Source: Bacillota bacterium
GTDB lineage: Bacteria > Bacillota > Clostridia > Lachnospirales > Lachnospiraceae
DNA: 52,025 nt
NCBI GenBank assembly: GCA_023420935.1
Contig: JAEZUR010000121.1
Location: 1-52,025 of the forward strand
Reading direction: 5' to 3'
The notes under the pieces: model-generated
Seen by the model: only the letters and a program-made list of their open reading frames with translations
What the model was told of the DNA's origin: nothing
Database searches by the model: none
Part shown: one piece after another, positions 1-7,269 of the stretch
Position numbering within the stretch: the stretch's first letter is position 1
Layout: the number at the start of each line of letters is the position of its first letter
Program-made: the position numbers and the translations under genes

Positions 1-303
1 TAGATTTTTTAACATATACATTTGTTGAAAAATAAATCCCATTTCATTTAATCTTAGATCAGCTAATTCTTCTGAATTAAACTCATAAATATTATCTCCT
101 AAGAAATTCACACATCCTGCGGTTATATGATCCATTCCTGAAACTGCATAGAGTAGCGTAGATTTACCAGAACCGGATGGCCCCATTACTGCTACCATCT
201 CACCTTCTTTCACAATGAAATTCACATTTTTTAATACATTGTTTTGTTGCTTATTCACGATATATGTTTTACATAAGTCTTTCACTTCAAGTACATTTGT
301 CAT
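1..303 (-). CDS. ABC transporter ATP-binding protein, MacB/LolD type (partial)
   Basis: Only the first 101 codons are visible; the gene runs off the left edge. It is the nucleotide-binding subunit of an ABC export system working with the FtsX-type permease just upstream. The Walker A motif GPSGSGKS lies at about residues 41-48 and the Q-loop reads FIFQQ near 91-94, typical of the MacB/LolD/BceA family. The ATG at 303 is preceded by AGGAGATAATAAA, a good ribosome binding site. Only 11 bases separate it from the permease stop, so the two are co-transcribed. Walker B and signature motifs lie outside the window. Substrate unknown; lipoprotein, antibiotic or peptide export are all possible. Confidence 0.93.
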   Translation of the reverse strand, partial: MTNVLEVKDLCKTYIVNKQQNNVLKNVNFIVKEGEMVAVMGPSGSGKSTLLYAVSGMDHITAGCVNFLGDNIYEFNSEELADLRLNEMGFIFQQMYMLKNL

Positions 304-314
304 TTTATTATCTC

Positions 315-2684
315 CTATTCAATATTATTGATTTCCTGCGTTGATATCTTTCTTATCTGTAACGCAGTTAATCCACTTGCTATCATGGTTGTCACAAAAA
401 TAATAAGGGGATAGAGCACATATACCTCGAAAGGATTTACTGTAAATTCAATATGACTAGCTCCCATCATTTCAAACACTTTTCCTGAAGAAATCTGAGA
501 TAGTGGATTAGATAGAAGTGCTCCAAGTACATCGGAAATAAGCAAGATGATTCCAATACGAAGTATCTGCCACTTAACAATATCTGAATTTCGAAACCCT
601 ATACTCTTTAGCATACCTATTTCACCTTTTTCTTTGGTGATAAATGTTCTTAATATTAGCACTGTCACTAATATATTAATCATAATTATTACAACGATAA
701 TAATTTGTTTCACCTTTTCAATTTGATTTGCTACATTACCCATCATATCACTGATATATTCCCCACCAATAAATACTTTGAACTCAGGAAATAGTTGCTT
801 CATTTTCTCAAATCGTCTTTGCTTTTCTTTTTGTGATGGATGATCATTATATTTCACTTGTAATGCAAATCCACCCACTGCATTTTTATAATCAAGCTTT
901 GTTTTTTCGTGAAATCGAATCCCTTCTCCCATATTATTCATGGATTGATAAATACCAGTTACCATAAATTCATGTTCAATCTCATCTATTTTTATTTTAA
1001 CGGTATCTCCAATATTTGCACCAATAGCATCCGCCGTAATATGTGTGAGTGCTACTTCATTTTCAAACATAGGTGGCTGCCCCTTGATATAATTATATTG
1101 ATCTGTTGTCGTTCCATTTCCTTGTAATGCATACGAAACGTATCCCTCATCATTTAGTGTAATTTTATACTGAAAAGCCATTTCATTAAAAACATTAGCG
1201 CTGATACCATTATCTTGAAGTGTTTTTTTCACTGTTTTTAGGTAATCCTCTGCATATTCATGGCCTTTAAAAATGAAATCCATCTGCTGTTTTTCATTAG
1301 CTAAGTAGACATCCGATTCCACCATTCCGAACCAAGTTACTAATTTATCACCTTTTAATGTATTAATTGTATTGATTGGTACGATTACAAGAATAATCCC
1401 AATGGTAAATGTTATTAGAAGAACTCCAAATTTTTTTGGCCCACTTAAAATATCATTGCATGCCATAAATAAAATAGTTGATATTTTACTCTTATATAAC
1501 CGAAGGAGTCCTTTCCTTTTAAATCGTTCTCCATTGGATCCATTTCTGATTGCATCCACAGGTGAGAATTTATTAACCTGTCGCGTACAGAAATAACAAA
1601 ATAAGATAACAATCACCACAATCAAAGAGGAAAAAATAATATTAATCCCTACTCCAGTAGAGCCGTTTGCTACTACAATATTTTTTGATACCTGTTCCAA
1701 AAACAAGTTACCAAATGGCACACTAAGTACCAATCCAATGGCTGAGCCACTCACTGAAATACCAAAATATTTAATAATATATAGCCCTCTGATGTTTCTT
1801 TCTTTTAATCCAATTGCTTTCATAATACCGATTTGGCGAAATTCTTCGTTAAGTGTAAACACAATAGTAAATCTTAAAATAACCAATGAAATAAGAATAA
1901 GACATATACTTACAATCAATAAAACTCCTGCAATAACCATATCAATTACATAGGTTGTGGATACCATCCTCTGATCACAGGAAACAATAACATTAAAGCC
2001 CATCTGGTTATAATCATGTTGTAAGTTTTCTAGATCCTGGGTATATACAGAATACAAATTTCCAATACTAAATTGGGTTTCCTGCTTCAATTTACTATAG
2101 TCGTAATCATTTACTACAAATCTAGCCACACCCATCATGGTGGATCCTAGAAATGCATCCTTACAGTTATCTGCAATGGTAAAATCCATACTAAACTCTT
2201 CACTTACAACGGTAATGGAATCTCCAACTTTCAAATCATTTTTCTCCATTAAAGCGATTGGCATATAAACTTGATTGTTCTTAACCTCTGTGATTACTTT
2301 ATCGTTACTATCAAAAAACTTTTGTTGCTTAATATTAAAGCTACTTATAATTCCAGATGTAGCCATATTAAACTTCTTGCCATTATGTAATTTAATATTT
2401 TCATCACTAATATATAAATCTTCATCTACAACCCAGTTAACAATGTTTTTATTCTCATCCAGAAACTTTGAGATGGCTACATCATTTTTCTCATCTTTTA
2501 GAGTTATAATCATAAAATCACTAAGCCCCGCTTGTTCAAAATAACTCTCCATGGCTTTTGTTATGGATAACAGATTTTTAGCACTACTTGCGATAAACGT
2601 TGATGCCAGTATGATAAAAATCAACAATATCAGATTCATAGTTTTTTTTCTCTTTAAATCTTTTTTCAGTATTCTAAAATACAT
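315..2684 (-). CDS. ABC transporter permease, FtsX family
   Basis: Membrane partner of the adjacent ATPase, about 789 residues. An N-terminal membrane segment (about 18-38) is followed by an extracytoplasmic domain (about 40-250), a block of three or four membrane helices (about 250-385), a second large external domain (about 440-660) and a final helical block to the C-terminus: the duplicated FtsX arrangement seen in large Firmicute exporters. An upstream in-frame start would add six residues, but AAGGGGAG sits correctly spaced before the ATG at 2684, so the shorter form is preferred. Two FtsX units in one chain suggest that it works with an ATPase dimer without a second permease. Substrate cannot be read from sequence. 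Confidence 0.9.
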   Translation of the reverse strand: MYFRILKKDLKRKKTMNLILLIFIILASTFIASSAKNLLSITKAMESYFEQAGLSDFMIITLKDEKNDVAISKFLDENKNIVNWVVDEDLYISDENIKLHNGKKFNMATSGIISSFNIKQQKFFDSNDKVITEVKNNQVYMPIALMEKNDLKVGDSITVVSEEFSMDFTIADNCKDAFLGSTMMGVARFVVNDYDYSKLKQETQFSIGNLYSVYTQDLENLQHDYNQMGFNVIVSCDQRMVSTTYVIDMVIAGVLLIVSICLILISLVILRFTIVFTLNEEFRQIGIMKAIGLKERNIRGLYIIKYFGISVSGSAIGLVLSVPFGNLFLEQVSKNIVVANGSTGVGINIIFSSLIVVIVILFCYFCTRQVNKFSPVDAIRNGSNGERFKRKGLLRLYKSKISTILFMACNDILSGPKKFGVLLITFTIGIILVIVPINTINTLKGDKLVTWFGMVESDVYLANEKQQMDFIFKGHEYAEDYLKTVKKTLQDNGISANVFNEMAFQYKITLNDEGYVSYALQGNGTTTDQYNYIKGQPPMFENEVALTHITADAIGANIGDTVKIKIDEIEHEFMVTGIYQSMNNMGEGIRFHEKTKLDYKNAVGGFALQVKYNDHPSQKEKQRRFEKMKQLFPEFKVFIGGEYISDMMGNVANQIEKVKQIIIVVIIMINILVTVLILRTFITKEKGEIGMLKSIGFRNSDIVKWQILRIGIILLISDVLGALLSNPLSQISSGKVFEMMGASHIEFTVNPFEVYVLYPLIIFVTTMIASGLTALQIRKISTQEINNIE

Positions 2685-2775
2685 CTTACTCCCCTTCCTC
2701 ATCCATTTTCTATGAGGATAACATGGTAATTATTAAATAATCCTTAAATAAATAAAAGACTTTTGCAAAATTGTA

Positions 2776-2989
2776 AATAAAGTAGTGAGGACTTTTGCAA
2801 AATAGCAGTTGTACATAGTGAATAGGATTTGCTGTATCATAATACATTTGGCTGCTTTACCCTCGCACGTTCAGAGCGCTCCGCTTCACAAAATGTGCTC
2901 GGCCAGTCTACGCCAAGCTGTATTATGATACAACAAATCCTATCTTGAATGTTATATTGCTATTTTGCAAAAGTCTAATTTACTTTATT
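2776..2989. repeat. Long imperfect palindrome (element 1)
   Basis: The outer arms 2790-2807 and 2958-2975 are perfectly complementary over 18 bases (GACTTTTGCAAAATAGCA on the left). Inner arms 2822-2846 and 2919-2943 match over 25 bases with one mismatch, and AATAAAGTA at 2776-2784 pairs with 2981-2989. The centre (2847-2918) is a 72-base GC-richer core. An extra direct copy of GACTTTTGCAAAAT lies at 2758-2771. There is no ORF inside. It may be a MITE-like element, a large transcript hairpin or a cruciform. It occupies most of the 570-base gap between the FtsX gene and the EcfA2 gene. Confidence 0.85.
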
Positions 2990-3119
2990 GGTAGTTACTA
3001 TATAAGAATTATTTAATATGCATTGTTAGTTCTATTACATTCTACTTTTCATAAGAAAAATTCTTTATCATAATAAAAATCTTTATACAAGGCGGACTGT
3101 AGTTCACAACACGTAAATT

Positions 3120-3211
3120 CATGAATATGGTTGCAGATTGATTCAGCTCATAAGCGAACATGCCTAGGAAGGTAAGGCGACCAAATGAATCAATCTGCAA
3201 CCATATTCATG
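3120..3211. repeat. Perfect-arm palindrome (element 2)
   Basis: Arms 3120-3145 and 3186-3211 are perfect reverse complements over 26 bases, with a 40-base loop at 3146-3185. Read on the minus strand the loop begins TTTGG and contains CTTACC and GCATGTTC, a weak resemblance to the core of element 1 (TTTGG, TTTACC, GCACGTTC), although the arms are unrelated. It lies just beyond the stop codon of the minus-strand EcfA2 gene, so it could form a very stable 3' hairpin in that transcript. No T-run follows directly, so it is not a standard terminator. Confidence 0.85.
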
Positions 3212-3268
3212 TCAACAACCTACCAGTGTATCAATCCGTATCCATATTCAGTCAACAACCTACCAGTG
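3187..3268. repeat. Tandem direct repeat of about 40 bases
   Basis: GTCAACAACCTACCAGTG occurs at 3211-3228 and again at 3251-3268. Each copy is preceded by a related stretch (ATCAATCTGCAACCATATTC and ATCAATCCGTATCCATATTC), so the repeat unit is about 40 bases and includes the right arm of palindrome element 2. The second copy runs up to the stop codon of the EcfA2 gene at 3271. It looks like a local duplication. Confidence 0.7.
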
Positions 3269-3270
3269 AA

Positions 3271-4065
3271 TCACTTTTTATGTTCTACAAACTCCTGAAC
3301 ACTTAAGTAATTCTCCTCATATCCTAAATCCCGGCATAATTTCACCACATCAGGCTGCTCTAAATATGCCTCTTCTAAAATTTCTTTATGAGAAAAAACC
3401 TCTTTCGTCGTATCATCTAATACAATGTTTCCATTGGCAAATACAATAGCTCGTTCAAATACATCTGCAACAAAATTCATATCATGTATTATGGTAATTA
3501 CAGTTTTCCCCTTTTCTCGAAGCTGTCTAATAATCCATTTGATTCGTTCTTTGCCGGCATAATCTTGTGCTATGGTCGGCTCATCGAAAATAATGACTTC
3601 TGTATCCATTGCAAGAATGGAAGCAATAGCAACAAGCTTTCTTCTTGAGAGTCCAAGATCATAGGGATTTGCATGTTCTAATCCTATAAGACCTACTAAT
3701 TCAAGGGCTTCCATTGCTTTCTTTTTTGCAATTTCTTTCTCCAAACCAATCATAATAGGTCCAAACATAACTTCATCCAACACTTCACTTTTAAATATCT
3801 GGTCATTGGGATTTTGAAATACCATACCAATTTGTTTTGCTAAAGTCGCCACTGTCATATCAGCTATGCTTATATCGTTTAACTTAATTTCCCCCTTTGT
3901 TGGTTTAAGAAGCCCTTTTAATAATTTTACAAAGGTTGTTTTACCGGCACCATTTTGACCAATGATGGCAGTAGTGCGTTCATCTATCTGAAAATTAAGA
4001 CCTTTTAGTATTTCTTCTCCTTCTGCATAGGAAAAATGAAGATCCTTGATTTCAATTTTACTCAT
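3271..4065 (-). CDS. ECF transporter ATPase, EcfA2-like, with degenerate ABC signature
   Basis: Second ATPase of an energy-coupling factor importer, about 264 residues. Walker A GQNGAGKTT is at about 36-44, the Q-loop FQNPNDQIF at about 83-91, Walker B with catalytic Glu IIFDEPT at about 158-164 and the switch His in TIIHDMN near 194. The ABC signature is unusual: where family members have LSGGQ this protein has LGLSR (about 137-141). The start at 4065 is chosen because the G-rich ribosome binding site is too close to the alternative ATG at 4074. It overlaps the end of the preceding EcfA1 gene (4058), so the two are translationally coupled. Last gene of the operon. Confidence 0.92.
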   Translation of the reverse strand: MSKIEIKDLHFSYAEGEEILKGLNFQIDERTTAIIGQNGAGKTTFVKLLKGLLKPTKGEIKLNDISIADMTVATLAKQIGMVFQNPNDQIFKSEVLDEVMFGPIMIGLEKEIAKKKAMEALELVGLIGLEHANPYDLGLSRRKLVAIASILAMDTEVIIFDEPTIAQDYAGKERIKWIIRQLREKGKTVITIIHDMNFVADVFERAIVFANGNIVLDDTTKEVFSHKEILEEAYLEQPDVVKLCRDLGYEENYLSVQEFVEHKK

Positions 4066-4936
4066 AAGATACATTTCCCCCTTTCGAATTCAACAAAGAT
4101 TTGGCTTCTTCAAGGGTTACCGGGAGACTTCCATCTGTATTCATAGTGTAGCCTAATTGTCTGCCTATCTGTGTATAAACTGGTGCCTCAATACCATACT
4201 GATCCAGATCATCCCTAGAGAAAATTCTAGTAGGTGTATCGATGTCAATTAATCTTCCTTGATCCATTAATACAACTCGATTACTATACTGTGCTATCTT
4301 CTCCATATTATGTTCCACTAAAATGATGGTAATTCCCTGTTTACTTAGATTCTGAACTGCCTGATAAACTTCTTCTCTGCCTTGTGGATCTAATTGAGAC
4401 GTAGGCTCATCCAATATAATAACCTGAGGCTTCATAGCGATAATGCTAGCAATAGCCATTCGTTGCATCTGACCTCCAGATAAATCAAATGGATATCTAT
4501 CCTTATATTTGCTGATATTTAATAATTCCATAGCATCATCAATTCGTGTTATCATTTCGTCCTTAGGGATTCCCATATTCTCAAGGCCAAAAGAAATCTC
4601 CTCATAAACAGTTAGTTTAGATCCTGTGACTTGGTTAAAGGGATTCTGAAATACGATACCTACCATCTCACATAACTCATCTACTAACACCTGTTTTGCT
4701 TCTATGGTCGTTCCACTTTGTGTATCTTCAATTAGAACCTTACCTCCATAAGCACCTTTATAGAAATTGGGAATTAGGCCAGCAATCGCCTGACATAGAC
4801 TACTTTTACCCGATTCATTCCTTCCAATTATCCCAATAAACTCGCCTGGTTCTATGGTAAACGATAAATCATCTAAGGCTAATTGATCCGTACCAGGATA
4901 TTTATATTTTAGATGATCCACAACTATCCTAGCCAT
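4058..4936 (-). CDS. ECF transporter ATPase, EcfA1-like
   Basis: First ATPase of the ECF importer, 292 residues. Walker A reads GRNESGKSS (about 37-45), the Q-loop FQNPFNQVTG, the signature LSGGQMQRMAIAS, Walker B VIILDEPTSQLDP and the switch His LVEHNM, so all catalytic elements are present, in contrast to its partner. Both ATPases bind the coupling helices of EcfT on the cytoplasmic side. It overlaps EcfT at its start and EcfA2 at its end, a tightly coupled operon. The active-site pair formed with the partner is predicted to be asymmetric. Confidence 0.94.
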   Translation of the reverse strand: MARIVVDHLKYKYPGTDQLALDDLSFTIEPGEFIGIIGRNESGKSSLCQAIAGLIPNFYKGAYGGKVLIEDTQSGTTIEAKQVLVDELCEMVGIVFQNPFNQVTGSKLTVYEEISFGLENMGIPKDEMITRIDDAMELLNISKYKDRYPFDLSGGQMQRMAIASIIAMKPQVIILDEPTSQLDPQGREEVYQAVQNLSKQGITIILVEHNMEKIAQYSNRVVLMDQGRLIDIDTPTRIFSRDDLDQYGIEAPVYTQIGRQLGYTMNTDGSLPVTLEEAKSLLNSKGGNVSYE

Positions 4937-5700
4937 ACGATTATCCTCCTTATGAATGCAGCAAGTATGATAAGTATAAATAGAATCTGCAAGTTTTTAT
5001 CTGCTGCGGTTTTAACTTCATCATTTAAATAAGTTTTCTTTCTAGATGAATTGAATCCTCGAACCTCCAAAGCCAATGCGCGTTCTTTAGTATTGATTAA
5101 AGAACTCATAATGACTGGACCAATTAAAGGAATAAATGCTTTCATTCGAATGAAAAGATTCCCTTCTGTCTCCATCCCCCTGCTCCTCTGTGCATCGGTT
5201 ATTGTGCTCATTGTTTCTGTCATCTGAGGTATAATTTGAAATACAGAGATAAATACATACCCAAACCTAGGAGAGAATCCTCTTCTCACAAAATTCTCAA
5301 TCATATCAGACGGTTTTGTTGTTAAGATTAGCACACAGAAACTCATTAAAATATTTATTACATTAATTAATATGCCTAAAGCATAATGAACACCCTCATT
5401 GTAGAATACAATAGACCCAAATGAAAAAAGTGGAACTTTATTACCATGCCAGAATAGACCTTGAATAATAAGCACGGTAATTAATACAAATCCTGATACT
5501 CCAAGTAAAGGAATTGTTTTCTTTAATACCCTACCCCATAGTAATAAAATACTACTAATGCCAATAAATCCGATGCCTGCCCATCGGTTTCCCAATAGGG
5601 CAGGCACAGTGATTGCAGCAATTATGTAAAGAATCTTACTTTCTGGAGCCATCTTATTTAGCGTGGAACCTTTATCTACATATAAACTAATACTCTTCAA
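4924..5700 (-). CDS. ECF transporter transmembrane component EcfT
   Basis: Integral membrane scaffold of the ECF importer, 258 residues, with about five or six hydrophobic helices. The coupling region contains AQRSRGME and, further on, ALEVRGFNS (two A-x-x-R-G type motifs), which is diagnostic of the CbiQ/EcfT family. It connects the S component to the two ATPases. It overlaps the EcfA1 start by 13 bases and follows the S component by 17 bases, so all are expressed together. Because the operon carries its own S component, this is probably a dedicated (group I) rather than shared ECF module. Confidence 0.92.
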   Translation of the reverse strand: MKSISLYVDKGSTLNKMAPESKILYIIAAITVPALLGNRWAGIGFIGISSILLLWGRVLKKTIPLLGVSGFVLITVLIIQGLFWHGNKVPLFSFGSIVFYNEGVHYALGILINVINILMSFCVLILTTKPSDMIENFVRRGFSPRFGYVFISVFQIIPQMTETMSTITDAQRSRGMETEGNLFIRMKAFIPLIGPVIMSSLINTKERALALEVRGFNSSRKKTYLNDEVKTAADKNLQILFILIILAAFIRRIIVWLG

Positions 5701-5717
5701 GAATAAACTCCTCCAAA

Positions 5718-6320
5718 TCAGTCTAAGCTTTCTACTTCCTCATTGCTATGGAACAGACTGATTAAATTCTTAGGAAGACCTTTTTGAATTCCAAATACAA
5801 TCAGTACTACTGCCAATTTATCAGGTACATCTACAACTAATTCATCTAATCCCGATGCCAACCAAACAGGTAAGTTCTGTGAGACACACCATGCATACAA
5901 GGCATCACCCCAAATATTACCTGTAGTTCCTCCCCAGAAAATAATATTTAATGGGGTAGAGATTACTACTGCTATAACGCCTACAATAATACCAGTAAGG
6001 ATTGCGCCTATAATATGTTTCATAAATCCCTTATAGGATAGAATACCAACAGCAATACCAATTCCTATATTAGTTAATGCATATACCGTTGAGATTGGAT
6101 CCATGGTAAGTCCGTAAATTATATTGTTTGCAGCACCACAGATAGCACCTACAATAGGACCTGCTAAGATAGCTGCTAAGCAAGTTCCAATGGAATCTAA
6201 CCATAATGGCAATTTTAAAAGACCTGCAAATAATTTACCCAGATAATTAATACCGATTGCTGCCGGTATTAACACCAATGTAGCTGTATTAAATTTTAAT
6301 GACCATAAATTTCTTTTCAT
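5718..6320 (-). CDS. ECF transporter S component (putative nucleoside-type)
   Basis: Small hydrophobic membrane protein of about 200 residues with roughly six helices, the size and character of substrate-binding S components. It contains short loops with GNIWGDAL and an acidic stretch DELVVDVPDK between helices. GAGGAG lies 9 bases before the ATG at 6320; a longer reading frame to 6356 would overlap the preceding gene without its own binding site and is rejected. Position between a uridine-phosphorylase-like gene and EcfT suggests a nucleoside or deoxynucleoside substrate (inference from context). S components diverge strongly, so substrate assignment by sequence alone is weak. Confidence 0.8.
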   Translation of the reverse strand: MKRNLWSLKFNTATLVLIPAAIGINYLGKLFAGLLKLPLWLDSIGTCLAAILAGPIVGAICGAANNIIYGLTMDPISTVYALTNIGIGIAVGILSYKGFMKHIIGAILTGIIVGVIAVVISTPLNIIFWGGTTGNIWGDALYAWCVSQNLPVWLASGLDELVVDVPDKLAVVLIVFGIQKGLPKNLISLFHSNEEVESLD

Positions 6321-6325
6321 GCGAA

Positions 6326-7075
6326 CTACTCCTCTTCTCTTTTTTCTGTTAACCAAATTGTTTCCAGAGCGACTAAAATTTCGTTTTTCTCGCCCTGTTT
6401 CATACTACTTTCTCCATCCACATAATGATTAATTTCTTCCTTTAGATTTCCTTCATACTCAACTACAGTATTTAAAATCGATGCAGTTTTTACACCACGA
6501 AGCGAACCTATCGTAAATAACGCTGCAGTTTCCATATCGGATCCCATGATTCCCTTCTTTGACCAATATTTACAGATTTCCTCCTCTCTGTCAATATAAA
6601 AGCTATCGTGACTCCTTGCTGTTCCTATATAATAAGAAACACTACATTCCTTTGCTGCCTGTATCACACTAATTAATAATTCTGTGTCCGGTATTGCTGG
6701 ATAAATACTTTCAACATATGCCTTGGATGTTCCCTCATCTCTGACTGCTCCATTGACAATCAACAAGTCACCAAGTCGCATCCTACTATCTAATGCACCA
6801 CAACTTCCGATACGAATCATATATTCCACTCCTATATTATGGAGTTCCTCCACTGTAATTCCAGTGGACGCTCCACCCATGCCTGTGGAAACAGCTAATA
6901 CTTTAATTCCATTATAACACCCACATATACTTCTCATTTCCCGATTATATGCTAGTTCTGTTACATCAGTTAAGTAAGATTTAATATGGTCAATTCTGCC
7001 CGGATCACCTGGTAATATGGCATACTTTGCACTATCTTCTTTCGATAATCGAATGTGTGCTTGTAACTCTTTCAT
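6326..7075 (-). CDS. Nucleoside phosphorylase, uridine phosphorylase family
   Basis: Cytoplasmic enzyme of the PNP/UDP phosphorylase family (about 249 residues) that cleaves a nucleoside with phosphate to give base and (deoxy)ribose-1-phosphate. Family marks seen: ILPGDPGRID near the N-terminus (phosphate-binding loop), STGMGGAST (phosphate site), RIGSCGAL, and MGSDMETAALF carrying the ribose-contacting Met-Glu pair. It most resembles Udp in layout; an exact base preference is not readable. AGAGG lies before the ATG at 7075; a TTG at 7090 would place the binding site inside the gene. First gene of the ECF operon, so imported nucleosides would be split immediately on entry. Confidence 0.88.
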   Translation of the reverse strand: MKELQAHIRLSKEDSAKYAILPGDPGRIDHIKSYLTDVTELAYNREMRSICGCYNGIKVLAVSTGMGGASTGITVEELHNIGVEYMIRIGSCGALDSRMRLGDLLIVNGAVRDEGTSKAYVESIYPAIPDTELLISVIQAAKECSVSYYIGTARSHDSFYIDREEEICKYWSKKGIMGSDMETAALFTIGSLRGVKTASILNTVVEYEGNLKEEINHYVDGESSMKQGEKNEILVALETIWLTEKREEE

Positions 7076-7269
7076 TTTGTAACCTCTCAATGTAATGTAA
7101 TTTAAGTAATACTACTTTAAATTGTAACTGAATTTCCCAAGTTTTACTACAATAATTATAATTCTCTAATAAAATTATGTAAAGGATATTTGTCCGCTTA
7201 TGCATAATTATTTTCTTATGAGTAAAACTAGTTTAGAACTATGCAAATACCAATCAGGAGGAAATAAAC

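Noticed and set aside
2758..3268. Insertion sequence remnant
   Set aside because: The inverted repeats are present but no transposase reading frame, target duplication or IS-like terminal pair could be found.
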